Assembly (NCBI RefSeq): GCF_039555335.1
Contig: NC_092628.1
Span: forward strand, 75,332,713 to 75,396,712
Length of the DNA stretch: 64,000 nt
DNA from: Amphiura filiformis
Lineage: Eukaryota; Echinodermata; Ophiuroidea; Amphilepidida; Amphiuridae
Direction: 5' to 3'
Made by a program: the position numbers and the translations under genes. The number at the start of each line of letters is the position of its first letter. The stretch's first letter is position 1. This document shows positions 12,401-21,100 of the stretch, piece by piece. The notes beneath the pieces are model-generated. The model was not told the DNA's origin, ran no database searches, and worked only from the letters and a program-made list of their open reading frames with translations.

Positions 12401-13188
12401 TCTGGTGCAATATGAAACTCATACAACATTCTGTTTTTGAGTTATGGACAAAAACGACATTTTAGAGCATTTTAGAGCCATGATTAAGAAACGTGAGTAA
12501 TTTAGCATAGGGGTGTTTCCAATGACCACTCCTAAATAAACCAAATTCTTTATCAACAATTTTATTATGATTACAAAGCATATAATCCACTCTCAAATCG
12601 TGTGCAATTTGAAGCTCATACGACATTCCGTTTTTGAGTTATGAGACAAAAACGAAATTTAGATGAAATATTTTGCATTCGGTAGAGACAATCAAGGAAA
12701 AAAGTCTTGGAACGCTATGCGTGTAAATAACGGAAAACTGTCACCCCTCTCCCCGTGCAATGTTGAGAAATGCCAATGTCTTCAGCGGTTCCCCAAAGTG
12801 TTCCAACGTTGCTTGATGGGGAGAGGGGCAGGGTAAATCATTGTTGTAGATGTCATGTTTCTTCCCAAACACAATATAGGTCATTTCCATGAACATAAGA
12901 AATTCTGCACGGAATTTCGGCAGAGTGTGCCAAGCGTTCCAAGGACTTTTTTCCTTGATTGTAGGTTCCTTACTCCTAAAATTAACCAATTGAACCCTTA
13001 CTCAACCCACACATTTCCACATAACATCCAGCTGACATTTTCATCCCTTACCTGTGTTCAGTTACATCTTTTTTGATCTGTTCAATCACTACAGGCAAGA
13101 CTTCTTGGCTCAGATCTAGTCCTCTTACTTCTACTCCAAGTTTGATTGGTGTCATCTCATAAAATTTGGTCTTTATTACTTCAGCCAT
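6469..13188 (-). CDS. TauD/TfdA-family Fe(II)/2-oxoglutarate-dependent dioxygenase
   Basis: Five coding exons on the minus strand, each with GT/AG borders and matching phases: 13052-13188, 9078-9337, 8474-8613, 7870-8025 and 6469-6639. Together they encode 287 aa, almost the length of bacterial TauD (about 283). The family oxidises its substrate using Fe(II), O2 and 2-oxoglutarate. Visible ligands are the HxD pair in GWHIDGSF (His106, Asp108), the distal His247 in AVGHEASP and the 2-oxoglutarate-binding Arg267 in LRILHRTT. The N-terminal MTPIKLGVEVRGLDLS and IMVFKNQ follow the TauD fold. I chose the ATG at 13188 because the MAEVIK start gives the family length; the frame stays open upstream but looks non-coding. 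I see no signal peptide. The substrate cannot be told from sequence; taurine is only the namesake. Intron 1 holds a 3.45-kb composite element and intron 4 a minisatellite, yet every exon is intact. Confidence 0.9.
7290..7868. repeat. minisatellite, about 32-bp unit (about 64-bp higher-order pair), in dioxygenase intron 4
   Basis: Two alternating sub-units, roughly TTGATCCACTTGTCCAGCCC and TTGATCCACCTGTCTAACCC, each joined by a CTCCC(A/C)TGT linker, repeat through about 580 bp. The array ends only a few bases from the 5' splice site of exon 4, and the donor flank itself reads as a diverged unit (TTGATCCACTCACC). Much of the minus strand remains open in the frame continuing from exon 4, giving protein repeats such as GLIDRGGVRQVDQLTWEG; this is a by-product of the repeat length, not evidence of coding. 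Confidence 0.9.
9509..9782. mobile_element. left bracketing TIR unit of the composite element
   Basis: Starts ACAATCAAGGAAAAAAAGTC and ends GACTTTTTTCCTTGATTGT. The interior is not symmetric, and it has the same orientation as the right-hand copy. Its interior lacks the clean open frame seen in the right copy. Confidence 0.75.
9815..10435. repeat. tandem repeat of about 205 bp in the left arm of the palindrome
   Basis: Three successive units share TTTTTGTCCATAACTCAAAA, TATGAGCTTCATATTGCACA, AAAATTGTTGATAA, TTTAGGGAGTGGTCACTGA and CATAATTATGGCTCTAAACT. Two matching inverted units lie in the right arm near 12230-12650. Foldback elements whose arms hold tandem units are known from sea urchins (the TU group), but theirs are much shorter units, so the likeness is one of architecture only. 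Confidence 0.8.
10751..10836 (-). other. tRNA-like Pol III unit, left arm of the palindrome
   Basis: On the minus strand it shows an A-box-like TGGCGTAGCG (10818-10827) and a perfect B-box GGTTCGAGTCCC (10759-10770) at tRNA-like spacing, followed by a T-rich run. The arm that would be the anticodon loop reads CTGATAA. The acceptor stem does not pair, so this is tRNA-derived and not a working tRNA gene. Transcription would run outward, away from the centre of the palindrome. Confidence 0.6.
11124..11220 (+). other. tRNA-like Pol III unit, inner right copy (decayed)
   Basis: Same family as the unit at 10751-10836, inverted. It has AGTCCTCAGACTGATAACC and a damaged B-box (GGTTCGAAGTCCC); the A-box region (CGTATGTAAGCGG) is also altered. 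Sequence after it mirrors the left arm (TCTCATCGCAAAAGCGTATT), which suggests that the right arm was partly duplicated. Confidence 0.5.
11537..11736. mobile_element. 200-bp MITE inside the foldback element
   Basis: Terminal inverted repeats of about 80 bp begin GGGTGCTTGCATGGAAGATC and end GTGCAAGCACTC. It is flanked by TATA on both sides, and the uninterrupted sequence CTACTATACAAGTTT is preserved elsewhere in the palindrome (near 11045). TA/TATA duplication fits a mariner-type MITE. The arms contain CAAAGTTCAAACC, which resembles a B-box, but no A-box accompanies it. Confidence 0.7.
11806..11893 (+). other. tRNA-like Pol III unit, outer right copy
   Basis: A-box-like GTGGCGTAGCGGATTAG, a CTGATAA loop, an exact B-box GGTTCGAGTCCC and a run of seven T directly after GGTGGTC, which would serve as a Pol III terminator. 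The acceptor stem does not pair. It is the mirror partner of the unit at 10751-10836 and points outward. Confidence 0.6.
12688..12962. mobile_element. right bracketing TIR unit of the composite element
   Basis: Second copy of the 274-bp unit, same orientation as the left one. On the minus strand about 70 codons are open between its inverted repeats, reading FRAEFLMFMEMTYIVFGKKH among others. I recognise no family, and the left copy does not keep the frame cleanly. It could be a captured coding scrap or chance. Confidence 0.7.
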
Positions 13189-15432
13189 GATGCTGCAATG
13201 TAGTGGAAAGAGTGACAAAAATAAATGTTTACTAATCTTTGTAAAAATTGGGTAAAGTTGTGCCCATGGATTTTCTACATCATAGTTGAGGACATTGTTG
13301 GAAATACCAAAGTAAGCCAAAATGTGACCTGCTCTCAAGACAAGAAGTCACAAGTTCTGAGTTTTGAGACGTTCCAACTGTTGAACTGATGTCCTTTGGG
13401 AGCGATTGCCGAATAGGGTGCAACTCTACTAGTCTTATTACAAGACTGCCCTACCACACCCCTAACCCTAAATTCCGTAAACGAAGAATGGACTCAAGTC
13501 TAGCATGTTCAAGCCATGTTGCACCCTATTCGGTAATTGTACCATTCTTTGTTTGAAGACACCTGTATAGTAAGTGGTATGTCCTATGTGAATGAGGACA
13601 TAATATGCTGTACTCTGTACAGTATTCAATTCTGTCCCCATTCATACCACTTGCGACTTTACGCTCATTTCGTGGGAGCAGGTCTCAAATTTTCAAGGGC
13701 TTCAGGCTCTTCTAGGTCTAAAATTCTACAGGCCTCACCATGTTTTAAACATTGTGGGCACTGTTTTTGGTAAAATACAGAGAGCTGAGTTTTACCGTCG
13801 TTTTATCTTTTCGGTTTCTGTTTCGGTTTCAGGTTTTGGTTTCGGATCTCATTGTTATTTTGAAGTGTTAGCATGGTACGTGTGAACAATCCTTTTATTC
13901 TAGTCTTTTGTTGACTACAGAAAAGTTGAATGAAGATAACTTCTGTTTCGGTTTCGGGAGTTATGTTAATTTCTGACATGAAAAACGTGAGATGAGAGGG
14001 TTGATGCTAATCTAGACAAAAGAAGTAAAATTTTACGGTCGTAAAGTCGCGGTAATTTGTACGGCTTCAATTGACTTGCGTTCAGCCTTGGTGGGAGTAG
14101 CTCGTGAAAATAGCCCAGCGTAGAAATATACATTAATATACATTAATCAATAGTAATCAGTATTGCCAAGAATTACGTATACATACTTGTTCGTGCAATC
14201 GCGCACAAATCGGTCATATGATTATGTAGAGATGAAACGGGGAACTATTTTCGTCCCAAATACACCTTAAACTTGGTAATATGCAACACCAGAGAAGTGC
14301 ATTGAAGTGAAACTGATAGGATTTCTTTCATTGGAATTGGTAATCTGATAATTGCTTCAGGCAAAATTGCCAGACTCAAATCTATTTTAAAATGTATATT
14401 ATTTGAGAGAGTGGGGATGATGAGACGAGGAGATGATCGGGTGGAGGAGAGGGGAGGGCGAGTAGAGCAGGGAGGCGTTTATTTTAATTTTTCCACGTTG
14501 CACATCGTCATCATCCCTATATCTTCGTGTCAAAAATTGCCATGATAGTACAGCGACTCCTCTCGTTTTTCAACAGCTAGGCATCGCGATTTTGTTCGAG
14601 ATAGGCCGAGCGACTCGGGCTAAGCATACCATGACTATCATATGAGATACACACAGACTTTCTATATTCTACACATTATTACGATTTGTGCATGCTCTAG
14701 TACCCCATATGATGTTTCTATTACAAGAAAATCAATTTGTTTTCAGGTAAAACCAGGGTTTTGTTTCCAGTACACTCACTCGAAAAGCAGTACACTAATT
14801 AGCGGGGCCTTGCAGCTTGCTGTGGATATCTTTTACTGCATTTTTTATGTAAAGATTTTGAAATCCAAAGTAAAAATTGTGATATATTTAATTTTGAGAA
14901 TTACAATTCTACTTTATAGGTATAAAGGAACATGTTTAGCCCATTCAGTTAAGTTCCAGGTGCAAGCCCTATAACACAATGCATATGTAAACTTTCTTTA
15001 TCTGTGTCAATAATAGAATATTGATTTCAACAGAGTATTGAGCTGTATGGAAAAAATATTTATAATACAGGGTGTTGACACTGTGCGTTGATCATAGGCC
15101 TACTGCTAAAACAGTGAGAGGGGGAGAAGGAGAAATTTCACTCTCATGTAATTTCTTTCTCAGTCAGTTGCTGACATACCGTATGTAAAACAAACCCATG
15201 ACAAATGACTGTTAAAAAGACCAGGCTATGTTTAATCTCTTTCTCAGTCATGTACTGCCATTATACCCTGTGTGGGCAAGTCATACTTCAGTATGACTTG
15301 CCCTGAACGTCCATATATGTTTGGAAGAGACGGATCATAAATTGCATGACAGCCTGCCAATATAAGCTTCCTATAATATCAATAATTGCACATAACATAC
15401 GAAGTCACAAACTTACAAACTTCAATATGCAC
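13189..15432. other. upstream region of the dioxygenase gene, mostly unassigned
   Basis: This holds the presumed promoter and 5' untranslated region of the dioxygenase gene and one small palindromic element (13405-13538). A purine-rich tract lies at about 14405-14475 (GAGAGAGTGGGGATGATGAG and similar). Repeated TTTCGGTTTC motifs occur at 13800-13960. The 110-codon plus-strand frame at 14642-14974 has no recognisable domain, and I do not call it a gene. Confidence 0.5.
13405..13538. mobile_element. small TIR element, about 134 bp
   Basis: Ends ATTGCCGAATAGGGTGCAAC and GTTGCACCCTATTCGGTAAT form a 20-bp inverted repeat with one mismatch. The interior has no coding content. Target duplication is not clear. 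Confidence 0.6.
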
Positions 15433-15436
15433 TTAA

Positions 15437-15784
15437 GGGGTACTACACCCCTGCCCAATTTTGTGCCTATTTTTGCATTTTTCTCAAAAATTATAGCGCA
15501 TTGGTGACAAGTAAGATGTGTATATTATAGGGCAAGGACTACAACTACTGCACTGGAAATTTTATTTCAGCACAAACAACAGTTGTGGAGTTACAGTAAA
15601 AACGAGGAAAACCAATATTTGATCAATAAATCAATAACTACTTGCCTTGAGTTGCTGAATTTTCAGTGCAGTAGTTGTAGTCCTTGCCCCAATAATATAC
15701 ATATCTTACTTACCACCAATGCGCTATAATTTTTGAGAAAAATGCAAAAATAGGCAAAAAATTGGCCAGGGGTGTAGTACCCCC
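15437..15784. mobile_element. TTAA-flanked MITE (family 2), intact copy, 348 bp
   Basis: TTAA at 15433-15436 and 15785-15788 flanks ends GGGGTACTACACCCCTG and CAGGGGTGTAGTACCCC. The inverted arms extend through ATTTTTGCATTTTTCTCAAAAATTATAGCGC to the centre. This uninterrupted copy shows where the copy at 22084-25095 was split. Confidence 0.85.
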
Positions 15785-15836
15785 TTAAAGCAGACCAGCT
15801 GTTAATTATTACCGATCCTGCAGAATAACTTACATA

Positions 15837-16005
15837 CTGTAAAAGTCAATATTTTTGCGATTTTGAAGATTTTGTCAATTACGCGAGAATTAAATTTCGC
15901 GGTTTTGATATTGATACAATAGAAACCTAATGCAAAAGGTTATTTTCGGGAGTTTTAAAATATTTTCGCGAAATAAAAACCTCGCGAAAATTTCTCCTTT
16001 TACAG
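15837..16005. mobile_element. TA-flanked MITE, 169 bp
   Basis: TA-CTGTAAAAGTCAATATTTTTGCG at the left and CGCGAAAATTTCTCCTTTTACAG-TA at the right. TA duplication and short inverted ends fit a Tc1/mariner-type MITE. No coding capacity. Confidence 0.75.
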
Positions 16006-16129
16006 TAATCGTCCATTTCATGTAATCCTGTTGCTCCGAATTGCCAATTTCATTTTTATCTGTCAAATGCGCTGTGGATGTGCTCAGAGATTTTACGATG
16101 TGCTTCATTAAATCACAGGTGTGAAACTG

Positions 16130-16470
16130 ACTTTATACCACTCGCTCGCTTTCGCAGAAAAGCCAGCCTCGTGGCACTGGGGCATGACGTCATCATGGGC
16201 GTCATATAACCCGTATTGCGATTGGTTGCAAAAGCCATTCTTTGCAATCGTAAGCCAATCAATGAACGCGACGGCCTTTTACGGTATTAATTAATGTGAC
16301 CCCCATGTGACTCGCCAGTAAAGTACGTCTAACCTGATTGGTTTACAAAACTACTTTGATAATTGCTAAGCCAGTCAGCGTGCTCGATGCTTAACAACCT
16401 TCACATGGTGATCCAGCGATCGAGTATAAATTCAGCTTGACAACTGCTCTCGCGCGAGATCGCAGGTGCA
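16130..16470. promoter_or_regulatory. GC-richer segment with a CRE palindrome and CCAAT boxes (tentative)
   Basis: An island richer in CpG than its surroundings contains a full TGACGTCA palindrome near 16186 and inverted CCAAT boxes (GATTGGTTG near 16221; CTGATTGGTTT near 16336). It lies between the head-to-head dioxygenase and LONP2 genes, about 1.7 kb upstream of the LONP2 start codon. A partial mirror (GCGATTGGTTGCAAAAG against TTTGCAATCGTAAGCCAATC) means it could equally be a decayed MITE. Confidence 0.25.
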
Positions 16471-16876
16471 ATAACTATACATGGACACAATCACTGACAT
16501 TTACACAATGGAATAATGAATTATTTATGACATGCATCCGCTGGTTTTTACGATCGAGGTAAGGTTTTTTGCCTGTCCCTGCGTGAATATCCTTAGTTTT
16601 CAGCATCAAAGATACTTGCGATGACCAGTTTTTTGCGGACACTTTGATAACAGGTAACTTTTATAGGTCACTAGAAACTATAGTTGTACAATTTGTACAA
16701 AATATACATTTTGTTATAGGCCTAAAATGTTTACAAAAATATATTGGTCCACACGTTGTGCTTGTATTCAGTTGTTCGACGTATATACTGCCATACAAAA
16801 CAAACTCATAACAAATACAGAAATGTGCATGCGCTTAACCTACAATTTTCGATCTCATTTGAGCTTGATTATCGTA

Positions 16877-17094
16877 AAGTTGGTTTTTTTAAACTTCCGT
16901 GGTCCGGGTACGCGCTGGTGAATTGCGATCGTGTTGGTCGCCTACTACGCGCCGCGCCGAAGACCAATGGGTCAGCCGGCTTGTTGTCAAGTGCGATGAT
17001 CAGCCAATCAGCGTGATTGTTTATTGCTTTTGCACTTACGCTCGTGTACGCGATACGCACAGGCACGACCACGGAAGTTTTAAGAAAACAACTT
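16877..17094. mobile_element. TA-flanked MITE, 218 bp
   Basis: Ends AAGTTGGTTTTTTTAAACTT and AAGTTTTAAGAAAACAACTT lie between TA dinucleotides at 16875-16876 and 17095-17096; the next block, CCGTGGTC, also pairs. The interior is GC-rich (GCGCCGCGCCGAAGACC) and unlike its surroundings. Short reading frames on both strands here are shadows of this palindrome. Confidence 0.7.
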
Positions 17095-17949
17095 TATGTA
17101 TTTTGAATGGTGTATCAACAAAAGTTGAGGCATATCACCTATCGTATGATGCAAGTCATTTCGGTGAAATTAAATAGGGAAGCATCGCCTGCGGGCGCTG
17201 CTTCAAGGAGTGCCCGAAAATAGTGTGCCAAAACTTGTTGCTTCTCTCCATATGGCTTTAGAACTGCCAAAATCCTGTCCACCCCTCACCCCCACACTTT
17301 GCGCAGCATAGCAAAGCCCCTTTCATCATGATCATCATGCATGCAACAATTTGGAACATTAACCATGTTTATGATACAATCATCATGAACATACAATTTA
17401 CACCATATCTTGTCAAAACTATTAATCATATTTTACTGACCTGACAGCTTCGATCATCTTTGTAAAATATAATTGGTTTTGACAAGATGAAATTATAGTT
17501 AGTATTTTTTTTATTGTACACGATCATGTCAGAAATTAATATTTTGTTCTGGGTCTGATTATTCGGACTAGAGTATATTAATTCTACAAACCTAATAATG
17601 AACCTCTTCAAGTTCAACTTGAACATACATGAACTTGAATCAGAATGTTGTACTAGTCACGCAACTCACGTAGTCCACTGTCGTATCTACGCAATCTCAC
17701 ATAAAAACCTATCAAATCATGCTCAGCTATTTTTACTCCAAAAAGTACTTAGCTCTTGATGAAAATCTTATGGGTGTTTGGAGCCACAATCAGTGGTGAT
17801 GGTGCATGTGTGGAGCCAGGCCCGTTTCCGTGTTGTTGTTGTGGGCAATGGTGCTGAGGTCAAAGGTTCAAGGACCCTCTTCGGCAGCTTGAGCGACAAT
17901 CGCTGCGCCATTCACAGCTGCGAGCCAATCACTAGCTGTGTGCAGCTGA

Positions 17950-18117
17950 AGATTAAAGTTAATTGGTTAAAATTTTGATCGCTTACTATCCGCGACTGCA
18001 ACTGTGAATAGACTTCAGTGACGTGACCTTGCTTGTACAGAGTACAGGTCAAGCACACGAACGATTCACATGATCAGCAATCAGATAAGCTTAAAGTTTA
18101 CAATATTTACGTAAATC
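17950..18117 (+). promoter_or_regulatory. LONP2 proximal 5' region (tentative)
   Basis: The segment before the LONP2 start contains CAGTGACGTGACCTTG (CRE/E-box-like) and two nuclear-receptor-type half-sites in opposite orientation (TGACCT and AGGTCA, around 18024-18050). No TATA box is obvious. The start codon context is ATCATGG, with A at -3 and G at +4. The transcription start cannot be fixed from sequence. Confidence 0.3.
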
Positions 18118-21100
18118 ATGGCTGCGTATCTCAGCATTCCGAGTCGGCTACCTCTATTATTGGTATCAGATCGAGTGTTATTACCAGGATCTTCTATGAG
18201 GATACCTGTAAATACACCTAAAAAGTATGTGGCGTATGTAAGCTTCACTGACATGTTCATGATGTTGTGTATGATTTTGTTTTTTGTGTGGATTTTGACT
18301 GTGTTGTTTTTGTTGATAAAGCCGGGGATAAAGCATGACAAGACAAGTTTATGTAAAGCTGAATTTATACTCGATCGCTTTTCAATCGATACAAATCGCG
18401 GAGGCTAAAACGAGGTCGCTTTTGCGAGTTGAATTAGATCTCAACTTTCGAGCGATGCAGTGTGGTTTTTATGATGAGTGTGGGTGGGCAAAAATAAGAA
18501 TTTTGTCTTACCAGGAGCCCGTGAAGACAGACCTGTGAATACAGGTGAATTGACACATGAATGCATCAACCAGTCAGTATTTTGCTAATTAATATACCGT
18601 ACCTTTTTTGATTAATTATAAACTTTTGGTGATGAATTATTTTCAAAACAAGAATTATTGACAGCAATTAAAGGGGCACTTCGTGATCCACAGCCTCATC
18701 CCCCACTTTTCTAAAAAAAGTTGAGATTTTTATATCACTGGAATACTCTGGCTACATAATGTTTATGTACAAAATATTTCTTGCAGATTAATTCGTTTAG
18801 CAAAAATATCGTGAAATTTGAATTTCGTTCTGGTGCACCAGAACGAAATTACAACGCATTGTCTATGGAGCAGTGTAATACACATAATCATGCATAACTC
18901 ATGAACGCATAAAATCGGAAGCAACTGAAATTTTGGGAATAGTTTTTTTCGTGGATATCTAATGAAAAATGACATAAATAGAGGATGCTAGGATCACGAA
19001 ATACTCCTTTAAATGGGTGTTCTAAAATGTATTTTGTGGCATTTAGAACATTTTAATTGTCGTCTACAACGATCGCTATCACCGTGATATGTATAAATGC
19101 AAAAGCAACGAGCTATGAATCCAGCTTAAGGGGTAGTGCCGTACTATTACGCTGACTTTCGTATTCGGCGAGGAGGACGATTTCGACCTCCTGGTTTGTT
19201 TACAAACAGAGAGGTAGACAAAAAACCGTTCCGCTTGTCCAAACACTCAAGTATCAGAAGGAGGGTCCACAATAGCGTGATTCACGTAACCTGAATAGGG
19301 ATTAAAAAGCTGTCACGTAGAACCATGTGCTTCTATTGTCCAATTTCATCTAATTTGCCATCAAGATTTCATATGGAAACAGTTCAGACCCAGTACACGA
19401 TCATGTCAGAAATTAATATTTTGTTCTGGGTCTGATTATTCGGACTACTTAAGGGGTTCATTAATATTGATCGAGAAATCTATGTACTATCCACTACATC
19501 TACAGTCAACACATGTACATGTATGGAGATGCGGGAACGATATTCAAATTCAGTCACTTAACCCTACAGAGGAAAGAAGAACCACACATCGCACACTTAA
19601 ACATGAAATTACAATGAAAACATTAGCATGCATAGGCAGATATTAAAGCCAGAGTAAAAACTCTGAACATACCTGCCAGTCAGTGTTCGAAATATGCCTC
19701 AAAAAGTTACAGGCCAGCCGGGCTTGACCTTCAAAAGTTACTGGCCAGCCGGGCCGGCAACTAGATGCCAGTCAGAAAAGTTACCGGCCAGGCCAAAAAG
19801 TTACAGGCCAGGCCAAAAAGTTACAAGCCAATGGCCGGCTGACCGGCCCTATTTCGAACGCTGCTGCCAGTGTGCTGGGACTTGAACCCTATACCTCTGG
19901 CTTATGCGGTGAGCACTAATCTCTGAGCTACACAGTAGAACAGCATTTTTAATAGTACAAAGTTGGTGACAAATATATATATAAATCATTCCAGTCAGAG
20001 TGTGATTTTTTTTTTTTGCATATATAGTAATACCTGCTGTGCAATATGTGTTTTGTATCCATTTTTGATTATGGGGGATCATCATGATAGTAAGGGGGAT
20101 CGTTTTTTTGTTTTTTTCAATCAGCATTGTTAGTAGTTTTCGGTCTTTTTCCAACAGTACTGGAGGAAAACAAGGAGACCCTTTTTTTCTTTCTTTTTTT
20201 CAAATGTGAAATTCTGAGGGATAAACCCCCAACATATTGAGTACCAGTTCTGCAAAAAGATTTGAAAATGATCCTTATTCTTTAATAAAACTCATTTAGC
20301 TGTACTATATAAAGGTCGTGCGTCATGAATTGGGGTATAGGAAAAGGTGGCGGTGTTACATTTTTACATTTTTTTCAGGACGTTCTATACCAGATCTCAA
20401 GAATGGAGAGGGTTACTGAACTAGTTTTGGTCTTATTTTGTTGCTAACTTATCTAGCTAACATCTTGGAAAGTAACAACTTCACACTAAATTTCCTTCTT
20501 GAGATATTGCAATTCAAACGAAGTAGTGTCAGGGGTGGCGGCGAATACGGTTGAGGCATGTGTTAAAGTATAGGGAATATTGATTTTGAGTGCCTCTCGA
20601 ATTTATTTTTTACTGTAACTTCGTAACCCAGCAAGGTAATGGGATGGATTATGTACCATTGGTTTGGTATTTATGTCTAGTAGGTAATGTGACCAATTTT
20701 ACTCCAAGCTAGTATAATTTGTTGTAAATGTGCTGCATTCTGTGTCATGGGTTCTACACTTTTCCTATACGTTACTGTATAGCATGCATTTATGCTCCGA
20801 AATGTTCTGAATGTCATATTTCTTGAATAAGTTACCCTACTTATAAAAGTTATCTTTTCTAAGAAGGAAATTTGATGAGGAATTCAAATATGCCATTGGT
20901 TTTTGTGTAGGGCATGAAGGAAAAAGTTATGATTGAAAATGTAATAAAAATCATAAAAATTTTGTACGACTTTTGAACACCCTGTATCTCAGTTAGGCAA
21001 CATAACTCATCATTACAAGTTTGCTTTTTTGAAAGTCTACAATGTTATTAGCACATCTAAATAGGTTTTAGCAGACCAGGTGTTTATGTTAGTAAATAAG

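Larger units (their letters stand above)
9510..12961. mobile_element. composite foldback element: two 274-bp TIR units bracketing a 2.9-kb palindrome
   Basis: The outer ends are CAATCAAGGAAAAAAGTC (left) and its inverse (right), each next to TA (9508-9509 and 12962-12963). Two near-identical units in the same orientation form the ends (about 9509-9782 and 12688-12962; I count about eight differences). Each has its own terminal inverted repeats. Between them lies a palindrome whose ends read CTCTACCGAATGCAAAATA and its inverse; its arms carry about 205-bp tandem units (three on the left, two on the right) and tRNA-like sequences at the inner tips. The inner ends of the bracketing units are flanked by TC and GA rather than TA. 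The whole lies inside intron 1 of the dioxygenase gene. No transposase was seen. Confidence 0.75.

Noticed and set aside
9509-12962. LTR-type element with 274-bp direct repeats
   Set aside because: The repeats have their own inverted ends (ACAATC...GATTGT), lack TG...CA, the flanks show TA and not a 4-6 bp duplication, and the interior is a palindrome without any retroelement motif.
16744-17177. Overlapping 65-92 codon frames on both strands
   Set aside because: They fall in the TA-flanked MITE at 16877-17094 and mirror each other because it is palindromic.
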